Below, one piece after another: positions 17,940 to 26,547 of a DNA stretch of 64,000 nucleotides; the first letter of the stretch is position 1, and each line of letters begins with the position of its first letter. The notes under the pieces are model-generated. The model was given only the letters and a program-made list of their open reading frames with translations. It was not told the DNA's origin and ran no database searches. Source of the stretch: Cyclobacteriaceae bacterium (GTDB lineage: Bacteria; Bacteroidota; Bacteroidia; Cytophagales; Cyclobacteriaceae); the NCBI GenBank assembly GCA_019638275.1, contig JAHBUC010000009.1, positions 62,001 through 126,000 on the forward strand, written 5' to 3'. A program made the translations under genes and the position numbers.

Positions 17940-19587
17940 ATTGGAACAACAGCGTATTGCAGCGCTGCATGAGTACGCCATCGACTATGGGCTACGCGAA
18001 AAGCAGTTTGATGAAATTACCAAACTGGCAGCTATTGTATGCGATAAACCCATCGCACTCATTACTTTTCTGGATGAAAAAACGCAGTGGATAAAATCCG
18101 ATACAGGATTTTCCGCCACGTGCACCGATCGTGAACTTGCCTTCTGCAACAAAACGATTCAAGGCGAAGATATTCTTGAAATTGAAAATGCGGAAGCAGA
18201 CGATCAGTTCAACACAAACCCGTTTGTTACCGGTGAACCCTTTATCCGATTTTATGCAGGCGCACCAATAACCACACCCGAAGGACTTCAAATCGGATCA
18301 CTTTGCGTGATTGACACCAAACCGGGAAAACTCACCCTGCAACAACGCGAAGCGCTAACCACGTTGAGCCATTCGGTGATACGGTTACTTGAACTCAAAA
18401 AACGGCAGCGCGAATTAATCGAGGAAAAACAAAAAGCTGAAGAAGCCGGAAAAGCCAAAGCCAGTTTCCTTTCTACCATGAGTCATGAAATTCGTACACC
18501 GTTAAATGGCATTTCTGGCATCGCCCACCTGCTCATGGAAGAGGAACATCTTCCCCACCAGGCCGAGTATATCCGCACATTGAAATTCAGTGCCAATCAC
18601 CTGATGGCCATTGTAAACGATATTCTTGATTTCAGCAAGATAGAAGCCGGAGGCATCTCTATTGAACATATCCCCTTCGACCTGGAAGAGCTGCTTTCTG
18701 AGATAAAAAATGCCAACCTGCTTCGCGCACAAGACAAACAAATTAAACTAAAGCTGAAGCGTGACGATGAACTTCCGAAATACGTAACCGGAGATCCTGT
18801 TCGTTTGTCGCAAATACTAAACAACCTGGTGAACAATGCCGTGAAGTTTACCGATTGCGGTGAAGTGACTATGGATGCACAGGTAGAGCAACTTGATTCC
18901 ACACGTGTACAGGTGCGCTTTTCAGTAACAGATACCGGCATCGGTATACCAAAGGAAAAACAGAAAAACCTGTTTGAACAATTTTGCCAGATTGACTCAT
19001 CCGTTACACGCAGGTATGGTGGCACCGGACTCGGTTTAGCGATTACCAAACGGTTACTTGAGCTGCAAGGCAGCACCATACACGTTAAAAGCGAAGTTGG
19101 TTTGGGCTCCGAGTTTTCATTTGTGCTTTCATTTGAAATACCGGAACGCGTTCAGATGTCTAATCGCAAACCAGCGGCTTTTACCGATGAGAACAACTCA
19201 TTTGAAGGCGCCACCATTTTGTTGGCAGAAGATAATGAAGCCAACACGCTCATCGCAAAAAAATTCGTGAGTAACTGGGGCGCAAAAATTATTCATGTTA
19301 CCAACGGCAAAGATGCAGTTGAACAGGTGCAAAAAAGACATTTCGACCTGGTGCTTATGGACTTGCAGATGCCCGTGATGGATGGGTATGAAGCTACCCA
19401 GTTGATTCGTCAGGCAGGATACAGCCCGTTTGAATTACCCGTTATCGCGCTAACTGCATCAGCCATTAGCACCGAACGCGAACAAGCTTTGGAAGTGGGC
19501 ATGAACGATTTGATTACGAAACCCTTTAGTCCGATTGAATTGCATACTAAACTGAAAAAATACCTTTATCAACACACCTTACGATGA
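17923..19587 (+). CDS. Hybrid GAF-histidine kinase-receiver
   Basis: A 554-residue cytosolic hybrid kinase. A GAF domain (about 20-160) ends in the family pattern IGSLCVIDTKPG. HisKA follows with His188 in FLSTMSHEIRTPLNGI, then a HATPase (about 290-410, NNLVNNAVKF, DTGIGI, GGTGLGLAI) and a C-terminal receiver (about 425-550) with Asp480 in LVLMDLQMPVMDG, Thr in IALTASA and Lys in LITKPF. This is the classic first half of a multi-step phosphorelay, which needs a histidine phosphotransfer protein, and one is encoded immediately downstream with a 4-base overlap. It overlaps the upstream kinase gene by 17 bases. Confidence 0.94.
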   Translation: MKLSNELEQQRIAALHEYAIDYGLREKQFDEITKLAAIVCDKPIALITFLDEKTQWIKSDTGFSATCTDRELAFCNKTIQGEDILEIENAEADDQFNTNPFVTGEPFIRFYAGAPITTPEGLQIGSLCVIDTKPGKLTLQQREALTTLSHSVIRLLELKKRQRELIEEKQKAEEAGKAKASFLSTMSHEIRTPLNGISGIAHLLMEEEHLPHQAEYIRTLKFSANHLMAIVNDILDFSKIEAGGISIEHIPFDLEELLSEIKNANLLRAQDKQIKLKLKRDDELPKYVTGDPVRLSQILNNLVNNAVKFTDCGEVTMDAQVEQLDSTRVQVRFSVTDTGIGIPKEKQKNLFEQFCQIDSSVTRRYGGTGLGLAITKRLLELQGSTIHVKSEVGLGSEFSFVLSFEIPERVQMSNRKPAAFTDENNSFEGATILLAEDNEANTLIAKKFVSNWGAKIIHVTNGKDAVEQVQKRHFDLVLMDLQMPVMDGYEATQLIRQAGYSPFELPVIALTASAISTEREQALEVGMNDLITKPFSPIELHTKLKKYLYQHTLR

Positions 19588-19925
19588 GCATACTACAACG
19601 ATTTTTGGAGACCGATGTTGAATTCGCGCGCGAGCTTGTACGGTCATTTATTGTAAACCTGCAGGCCTTACGTGTAAGCATTATACAGGCCGTTGAGCAA
19701 CAAGATGGTCAGATTTACATCAAGGCACATCACCAGGCCAAGGCCACACTGGGTTATATCGATCAGGAAAAGCTGAAGCAATTCGCTGACGAGATCAATG
19801 CCCGGATAAAAGCGCAGGGAATTGCAAACATCAACCAATACACCCAACAAACTTTTAGTAAGCATTGCATGGAAGCCATTGAAGAATTAAAGCAGCGGCT
19901 GAGCAGCCGCAACATTATACTATGA
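19584..19925 (+). CDS. Stand-alone HPt phosphotransfer protein
   Basis: A 113-residue all-helical protein. Residues 45-60 (YIKAHHQAKATLGYI) match the HPt active helix, in which a His is followed three residues later by Lys. His50 with Lys53 fits best, with His49 as the alternative. The canonical Gly after Lys is replaced by Ala, which is tolerated in some HPt proteins. It overlaps the hybrid kinase gene by 4 bases (ATGA) and the next receiver gene by 4 bases, so the three are translationally coupled. Its role would be to carry phosphate from Asp480 of the hybrid kinase to a terminal receiver. Confidence 0.8.
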   Translation: MSILQRFLETDVEFARELVRSFIVNLQALRVSIIQAVEQQDGQIYIKAHHQAKATLGYIDQEKLKQFADEINARIKAQGIANINQYTQQTFSKHCMEAIEELKQRLSSRNIIL

Positions 19926-20296
19926 AAATACTGCTGTGCGATAGTGATCCAGCAGTAGCAAACCTGATACGGTTCATCGTTACACGCCAGCAATTAGGCG
20001 AAGTAGTGGTAGCCTCAAATGGCCGCGAAGCTATGGTGATGTTGAGTAAATTATCCTTCGACATGGTAATTACTGAACTTGAACCAGGGCATTTTTCTAC
20101 GCTTGAAATGATCACCTATATACGCGAAAATATTGGTCAGCATATTCCAATCATCCTATTGGCTAATGCTGACCAGGAAGACAAAGTACTGGAAGGATTC
20201 AGAACCGGTGCAAATGATTACATGCTGAAACCTTTTAGCCTGGCCGAACTTGCTTTGCGGATAAAACGATTCGCTGACCGTGGTGAACAAACATGA
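19922..20296 (+). CDS. Degenerate receiver (pseudo-response regulator)
   Basis: A 124-residue protein with a clear receiver fold but altered chemistry. By alignment to canonical receivers, the phospho-acceptor Asp is Glu52 (VITELEPG), the second acidic-pocket residue is Ser8 (LLCDSDP), and the switch Thr/Ser is Ala81 (IILLANAD). The Lys is kept (Lys103, YMLKPF). Glu at this position often mimics the phosphorylated state, and without Asp the protein should not accept phosphate. It follows the HPt gene with a 4-base overlap, so it probably acts as a constitutively active or phosphate-independent binding partner in this relay (inference). Confidence 0.88.
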   Translation: MKILLCDSDPAVANLIRFIVTRQQLGEVVVASNGREAMVMLSKLSFDMVITELEPGHFSTLEMITYIRENIGQHIPIILLANADQEDKVLEGFRTGANDYMLKPFSLAELALRIKRFADRGEQT

Positions 20297-20471
20297 TGAT
20301 ACCGTAGCGGATGCTACTCAAGACATCTGGTCACGAAGTTGATGACGCTAAAAATGTACCCATAGAATCATAGAATCAAAGTACACGATAACCAAAATTT
20401 TTTAGTAAATTTAGTCACTACCCCCATCACTAAATCACTGCACGAGCGTACCTGTTTACCGATCAGTTGCT

Positions 20472-22031
20472 ATGAAGAAAACGGATGCCACTAACCGAAT
20501 CAACGCACTGGAGACATACCAGATTCTGGATACTTTACCGGAATCTGAATTTGACAGCATCACCCAGTTGGCTGCCTACCTATGCCATACATCCATCAGC
20601 TTAATCACGTTACTGGATGACAAACGACAATTTTTCAAATCGCATTATGGATTAGATGTCCAGGAAACCCCCATTGAGCAATCATTTTGTACACATGCCC
20701 TGAAGGCAGGCAAAGATCTATTTATCATTAACGATGCACGAAAAGACAAACGATTTGTAAAAAATCCGTTGGTTACCGGGAAGCCGCATATTGTTTTTTA
20801 TGCGGGGGCTCCGCTTATTACTCCCGAAGGTATAGCCATCGGAACACTTTGTGTGATCGACTCCAAAACAAATTCGTTGGATGAAGGGCAGCAAGAAGCA
20901 TTGAGATCATTAGCCGGACAGGTGATGCAGTTACTTGAACTTCGCAGAACACGCCTGCATGTCGAAAACCACAAACGCGAATGGCAACACCAATCGGAAA
21001 GGTTGGGAAACATCATTGAAGCTACACAAGTAGCCACCTGGGAGTGGAACGTGCAAACCGGTTCATTGACTATAAATGAACGTTGGGCAGAAATTGTTGG
21101 CTATACACTTAACGATTTAAAACCGATCAGCATTGAAACCTGGTACAAGCTGGTTCATCCGGAGGATGTAATTCATTCAAATGAACAATTAAAGGCCTGC
21201 TTCAACAAGAAACGTGAATATTATGATCTCGAGTGCCGCATGATCCACAAGAACGGCCATGCCGTATGGGTAAACGACAGAGGCCGTGTGGTTACGTGGA
21301 CGGAGGATGGCAAGCCCCTGATGATGATGGGCACGCACACCGAAATTACCGAACGAAAAACGGTTGAACTGGAGCTGGCCTCAACCCTATCCGCCCTTAA
21401 AGAGCGCATAAAAGAACAGGCCTGTCTTTCGGCTATAGCAAGTTTGAACAAACCGGGCATAACCATTAGCGAATTGTTGCAGCAAGCCGTTGATATTATT
21501 CCGCAAGGCTGGCAACATGTTGAGCTGGCCTGCGCCAACATTTCACATGGAAATGATCAATATACATCAGCAACCTGCAAACCTACTTCCTGGAGTCAAT
21601 CGGCAAAACGCATAACCATTGATGGCCGCGCGTTACAAATCACCGTTTCATACCTGGAGCAACGTGTAAATCCGAATGGAACTGTATTTCTTCCAGAAGA
21701 AAACCAGTTGATTGAAGCTATTGCCACTACGCTATGCTTAATAGTCGACCAATTAACAGCTGCCAATCAACTCACAGAAAGCCGACAAGAACTTCAACAC
21801 AGTTATTTTGAGTTGCAAAAACTCATGGATCAATCATTGGATATGATCTGTGTGCTAAATGAAAAAGGTATATTTCTTAAGGCAAGCGCTGCGGTTGAAC
21901 ATATTCTAGGCTACAAACCTGAAGAATTTATCGGACGACCGTTTACCGACTTCATTCACCCGGAGGATGCTTCAAAAATAGGAGAAGTAGTAGCCGAGGT
22001 TGAGCAAGGATTAACTACCTACCACTTATGA
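20472..22031 (+). CDS. N-terminal part of a split giant sensor kinase (GAF-PAS-GAF-PAS)
   Basis: A 519-residue product: a GAF domain (about 10-165, with IGTLCVIDSKTN), a PAS domain (about 185-300), a second GAF-like region (about 315-435) and the first two thirds of another PAS domain, which is cut by TGA at 22029. The missing PAS end (YENRYIHKNG onward) continues in the +1 frame and runs into the kinase at 22177. Removing one copy of the tandem CTAC at 22015-22022 joins both frames into one protein of about 1983 residues. As read, the fragment has no kinase core. The first GAF resembles that of the hybrid kinase at 17923, down to the FYAGAPLITPEG segment. Confidence 0.85.
   Translation: MKKTDATNRINALETYQILDTLPESEFDSITQLAAYLCHTSISLITLLDDKRQFFKSHYGLDVQETPIEQSFCTHALKAGKDLFIINDARKDKRFVKNPLVTGKPHIVFYAGAPLITPEGIAIGTLCVIDSKTNSLDEGQQEALRSLAGQVMQLLELRRTRLHVENHKREWQHQSERLGNIIEATQVATWEWNVQTGSLTINERWAEIVGYTLNDLKPISIETWYKLVHPEDVIHSNEQLKACFNKKREYYDLECRMIHKNGHAVWVNDRGRVVTWTEDGKPLMMMGTHTEITERKTVELELASTLSALKERIKEQACLSAIASLNKPGITISELLQQAVDIIPQGWQHVELACANISHGNDQYTSATCKPTSWSQSAKRITIDGRALQITVSYLEQRVNPNGTVFLPEENQLIEAIATTLCLIVDQLTAANQLTESRQELQHSYFELQKLMDQSLDMICVLNEKGIFLKASAAVEHILGYKPEEFIGRPFTDFIHPEDASKIGEVVAEVEQGLTTYHL
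22015..22022 (+). repeat. Tandem 4-bp duplication (CTAC x2) causing a frameshift
   Basis: CTAC occurs twice in tandem at 22015-22018 and 22019-22022, immediately before the premature TGA at 22029-22031. The two reading frames overlap only between about 22015 and 22028, so the lesion must lie here. Deleting one unit restores a PAS reading L-T-T-T-Y-E-N-R-Y. It may be a true mutation, a reversible slippage site or an assembly error. Confidence 0.8.
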
Positions 22032-22176
22032 GAACCGGTACATTCATAAAAATGGAAACGTTGTCCCGTTAAGCTGGTCCATTAGCCGGAACAACGAAGA
22101 CAAACTTATTTACTGCGTTGCCCGCGATGCCAGTGAGATTATTGACGCTTACAAACGGGTACAAAAAAGCGAGATT

Positions 22177-25100
22177 TTGATGAATGAAGCGCAACGGATT
22201 GCGAAAATGGGAAGTTGGAATTTTGATTTTCGAACCGACAGCCTCACCTGGTCGGATGCACTGTACGATGTATTTGGCGATGAACAACGAGTCTTTAAAG
22301 AAACACATGGTTCATTTGTAGGCCTGATTGATGAAGCCGATCGCGAATTGGTGGTTACAACCAGCAAACGCTCGCAGGAAACCGGTGAACCGTTTCATAT
22401 CGAATATCGCATCACAACTCCTTCTGGTGAAAAGCGAATAATTGAAGAGTATGGATATGCGGAAAAAGATGAGCAAGGAAAGGTTGTTCGCTTGTTTGGA
22501 ACAGCCCAAAACATTACCGAACGCAGAAAAACCGAAAACCTACTGATACAAAGCGAAAAGCGCTTCCGGGCATTGGTAGAAAATAGTGCAGATGCAATTG
22601 TCATTTTGGATGGAAATGGTCAGGCGACCTACGCCTCTCCGTCAATAAAGCAAGTATTAGGCTACACTGAAGAAGAAGCACTTAAGCTAAACCTGTTTGA
22701 TGTGCTGCACCAAGATGATGCCCCGCATGTTGCGTCAAAAATGAAAGAGGTACTAAAAAATCCCGGAATTCCCACTAAGGGATATACTTCCCGAACAAGA
22801 CATAAAGATGGAAGTTGGCGGTGGCTCGAAGCGACTATTACCAACATGTTGCACGATCCGAATATTAACGGCATTATTGACAATTTCCGAGATGTGACTG
22901 GGCGCATTGAAGCCCTTCAAAAGTTACAAGAATCAGAAAAGAAATACATCGATCTGTTCAACACCAGTCCGATACCAAAATGGATATTTGATCTGGAAAC
23001 CTTACACTTTGCAGAAGTGAACCATCAGGCTGTTTTGGCGTATGGTTATTCCAGGGAAGAATTTCTGAATATGACCATTTCAGACATTCGTCCAAAGCAG
23101 GAATTGCCAATACTTCAACAAGCATTGAAAGAAGTATACGCCAATACAACCGAACTGATTCAATTTGGCATGGTAACCCATCAACTTAAAAGCGGTAAGT
23201 TGATACGGGTGGATATATCCGGAAGAAGAATTACTTACAACAACAGGCCTTGTGTTATTATTGCCTCCCACGATGTAACCGAACGGGAGAATATGCTCCG
23301 TCAACTGGAAGAAACAAACGAACGCTTCCATTACATCAACAAAGTTACCAACGATGCCATTTATGAATGGGGTATTGAAACCGATGTGTATACCTGGGGT
23401 GATGGTTTTGAACGCACGTTTGGGCACCAGTTCACTAACAAAACCTTTACGTTAGCCGATTGGGTAAGCCTGATGCATCCTGTGGATGCGGAAACCAATA
23501 AAGCCGCATGGGATAATTTCCTAAGCGACCCAAATCAAAATAAATGGCATAAGGAATTCCGGTTTAAACGTGCCAATGGCGCGTATGCCTATACGGAAGA
23601 AATCGGTTACATGGTACGGGATAAGCATGGAAAGCCTATCCGCATGATTGGTGTGTTGCGCGATGTTTCAGAAAAACAACAACGGTTACACCAAAGGCAA
23701 ATACAGCAACAAGTTTCACAATTCTTTACAAACCAAGATTCATTGCGCAACATTGCACAACACATTTGTGAATACCTTGTCCGGTTTAGTGATTACCAAA
23801 CAGCTGAACTTTGGTTAACCAGTGGCGATGAGAGCCATATTAAATTAATAGCCGTACACATTGAAAAGCCAGCGTTGGAGGCCTATGCCGAGGCAAGCCA
23901 ACAGTTGGGACAATTGACAAAAGGACAGGGCTTGCCGGGTATTGTGTGGCGCGACAATGAAGTTAAAGTTTGGGATAATATTGATGCAGGAGGTGCTTTT
24001 GTGCGTCACAGCATTGCACGGCAATTAGAACTTAAGGCTGCATTCGGGTTGCCCTTGCAGCACAAGAATAAAGTAGTGGGCGTTTTGGTTTTCTGCTCAC
24101 ACCAGCCGTTGGGTTGGGACAAACCAAAACTGGAACTGTATTACCCGCTGATCACATATTTGGGAAATGAACTCATCCGGAAACAACAGGAAGAAGAGAT
24201 GATCCAGTTGTTTCAAGGCTCACCTGATATTCTGACCATCGTTTCTCCTAACGGGCACTTTGTTAAGGTAAATCCTGCCTTTTGTAAGTTAATGGGATAC
24301 ACAGAAGAAGAAATCACCAGCCAGCCGTTTGCCAATTTTATCCATCCGGATGATATAAAGACAACTACAACAGAGTATAAGGAAGTGATTACTGGAGAAC
24401 GAAAAGCCAGCAACTTCACAAATCGCTACTTAACAAAGTCCGGACAATACCGGTGGATTGAATGGAGTTCGTCAGATGTTTTTGGTGAAGATGGATATAT
24501 TTTTGCCTACGGACGCGATATTACCGAAGTAAAAGAACTCGAGCGATTGCTCGAAAACTCTGCGCGGCTTGCACGAATCGGAAGCTGGGAAGTAGACACG
24601 ATCAAGAACACGGTGTACTGGTCTAAAATAACCCGCGAAATTCATGAAGTGGATGATGATTTTATACCTGATCTGGATAGCGACATAGGATTTTATCGAG
24701 AGGACGCCCGTAATATTGTCCGCGAAAAAGTTGAAGAAGGCATGCGTACCGGTAAGCCCTGGGATTTCCAACTTCCCATCATAACCGCCAAAGGAAATGA
24801 ACGTTGGGTGCGAAGCATCGGCCATGCAGAGTTTCACAATGGAAAGGTTATTCGCTTATTCGGTAGTTTCCAGGACATACATAAAGAGAAAACCCTGGAG
24901 CTGGCCCGTCAGCAATTATTGCATGAAAGAGATACCATTCTTGAAAGTATCGGTGATGCATTTTTTGCCGTAGACAAAAACTGGACGGTTCTGTATTGGA
25001 ATAAGGAAGCAGAGAAAGTATTAGGCAGAAAACGCGAGGCAATAATTGGTAAAAATTTATGGGAAGAATATGCTGATGCCGTTGGGTTGAAGTTTTACAC

Positions 25101-26427
25101 CGAATACCATCGGGCTATGGACACAGGCGAAAACGTTCAATTTGATGAATATTACCCGGGAACTGATCAATGGTTTGAAGTGAGCGCTTATCCTTCTGAA
25201 CAGGGCTTGTCCATTTACTTTAAAGACGTAAGCATTCGAAAAATAGCCGAACGTGAAATTCAACAATCAAACGAACGTTTTGAAAAAATAGCAGAAGCCA
25301 CTAATGATGCTGTATGGGATTTTGATGCTTCAAAAAATGAATTGTTCTGGGGCAAAGGATTCACTACCCAGTTTGGGTATGATCTGCAAAGCATCAAACC
25401 CTCATTCGACTTACTGGTCAGCCTGATCCATCCGGAAGACCGGCAAAAAACATTGGATAAAATCAACCGGGCACTGAATGATCCGAACACCACTAACTGG
25501 TTTGAAGAGTACCGCTTTATGACAGCAAACGGTAACTATGCATTTGTGATCGACCGGGCCGTATTTATCCGGGATAAGCTAGGCCGCGCCAAACGCATTG
25601 TGGGTGCCATGACCGACATCAGTTACCGGAAAGATTATGAAGATTCACTCCAGCTATTGAATAAACAACTGGCCAAACAAACCAAAGACCTGGAATTGTC
25701 AAATCGTGAGCTGGAGCAATTCGCATACATTGCCTCACACGACCTTCAGGAACCGTTGCGCATGGTAACCAGTTTTCTCACCCAATTGGAGCGCAGGTAC
25801 AGTGATGTACTCGATGAAAAAGCGCATCAATACATCCATTTTGCCGTGGATGGCGCCAAACGCATGCGGCAAATTATCCTCGATCTCCTTGAGTTTTCAC
25901 GCGTGGGCCGCCACACCGGTGTACCCGAATGGATTGACCTGAACACCTTGGTGAAAGAGATAACAACCGTGCAACGCGACACGATAGAAGCAAAAGAAGC
26001 AAGCATTGAGTATGACCATTTGCCATCGCTTTACGTTCATCGTTTACCCATTACCCAGGTGTTTCAGAACCTGATTGGCAACGGACTGAAGTACGCCAGA
26101 ACAGCTGTGGTTCCCAAAATCAGTATCAAAGCCGAAAAGCAAGAGCATAATTGGCTATTCACTGTTCGGGATAATGGTATAGGCATAGACAAAGAGTACT
26201 ATGACAAAATATTTGTCATCTTTCAGCGTCTGCACACCCGCGATCAATATGGCGGTACAGGCATCGGCCTTTCGATTGTGAAAAAAATTATTGAAAATTT
26301 AGGGGGGCGCATTTGGGTTGAGTCAGAGCTTGAACAAGGCAGTACATTTTACTTCACCCTTCCGCATGCCCTGGTAAGCGAAAAGCAAGTCGGTGAAAAT
26401 ATCAGCTTATCAGAAAAGGATAAATGA
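22177..26427 (+). CDS. C-terminal part of the split giant kinase: eight PAS, one GAF, kinase core
   Basis: A 1416-residue open frame from ATG 22177; the same frame is open upstream to about 22015. It holds four PAS domains, a GAF domain (about residues 505-670), four more PAS domains, HisKA with His1188 in YIASHDLQEPLRM, and a HATPase with NLIGNGLKY, DNGIGI and GGTGIGLSI. There are no membrane helices, so it is a cytosolic sensor with many possible input sites. The kinase core is nearly identical in plan to that at 8923. If translated alone from 22177 it would lack the N-terminal GAF-PAS region but keep a full catalytic core. It is followed by a REC-PAS gene 120 bases downstream. Confidence 0.88.
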   Translation: MMNEAQRIAKMGSWNFDFRTDSLTWSDALYDVFGDEQRVFKETHGSFVGLIDEADRELVVTTSKRSQETGEPFHIEYRITTPSGEKRIIEEYGYAEKDEQGKVVRLFGTAQNITERRKTENLLIQSEKRFRALVENSADAIVILDGNGQATYASPSIKQVLGYTEEEALKLNLFDVLHQDDAPHVASKMKEVLKNPGIPTKGYTSRTRHKDGSWRWLEATITNMLHDPNINGIIDNFRDVTGRIEALQKLQESEKKYIDLFNTSPIPKWIFDLETLHFAEVNHQAVLAYGYSREEFLNMTISDIRPKQELPILQQALKEVYANTTELIQFGMVTHQLKSGKLIRVDISGRRITYNNRPCVIIASHDVTERENMLRQLEETNERFHYINKVTNDAIYEWGIETDVYTWGDGFERTFGHQFTNKTFTLADWVSLMHPVDAETNKAAWDNFLSDPNQNKWHKEFRFKRANGAYAYTEEIGYMVRDKHGKPIRMIGVLRDVSEKQQRLHQRQIQQQVSQFFTNQDSLRNIAQHICEYLVRFSDYQTAELWLTSGDESHIKLIAVHIEKPALEAYAEASQQLGQLTKGQGLPGIVWRDNEVKVWDNIDAGGAFVRHSIARQLELKAAFGLPLQHKNKVVGVLVFCSHQPLGWDKPKLELYYPLITYLGNELIRKQQEEEMIQLFQGSPDILTIVSPNGHFVKVNPAFCKLMGYTEEEITSQPFANFIHPDDIKTTTTEYKEVITGERKASNFTNRYLTKSGQYRWIEWSSSDVFGEDGYIFAYGRDITEVKELERLLENSARLARIGSWEVDTIKNTVYWSKITREIHEVDDDFIPDLDSDIGFYREDARNIVREKVEEGMRTGKPWDFQLPIITAKGNERWVRSIGHAEFHNGKVIRLFGSFQDIHKEKTLELARQQLLHERDTILESIGDAFFAVDKNWTVLYWNKEAEKVLGRKREAIIGKNLWEEYADAVGLKFYTEYHRAMDTGENVQFDEYYPGTDQWFEVSAYPSEQGLSIYFKDVSIRKIAEREIQQSNERFEKIAEATNDAVWDFDASKNELFWGKGFTTQFGYDLQSIKPSFDLLVSLIHPEDRQKTLDKINRALNDPNTTNWFEEYRFMTANGNYAFVIDRAVFIRDKLGRAKRIVGAMTDISYRKDYEDSLQLLNKQLAKQTKDLELSNRELEQFAYIASHDLQEPLRMVTSFLTQLERRYSDVLDEKAHQYIHFAVDGAKRMRQIILDLLEFSRVGRHTGVPEWIDLNTLVKEITTVQRDTIEAKEASIEYDHLPSLYVHRLPITQVFQNLIGNGLKYARTAVVPKISIKAEKQEHNWLFTVRDNGIGIDKEYYDKIFVIFQRLHTRDQYGGTGIGLSIVKKIIENLGGRIWVESELEQGSTFYFTLPHALVSEKQVGENISLSEKDK

Positions 26428-26547
26428 TCGAAACCAAAAAGATATCGCAAAAAATGGTAGCTTACCTCATTAATGTGAAAAAGATACTGAACATAATTTC
26501 TACACTAAAGCGAAATCAGGGACAATCGCAAAAGCCGCAATGCGTAA

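Noticed and set aside
18597..19079. 160-codon antisense frame inside the hybrid kinase gene
   Set aside because: It lies wholly opposite a well-supported kinase gene and has no recognisable domain; it is a shadow of its codon pattern.
22015..22031. Programmed ribosomal frameshift as explanation for the split kinase
   Set aside because: The site lacks a known slippery heptamer or prfB-like sequence with upstream Shine-Dalgarno; the tandem CTAC repeat explains the lesion more simply.
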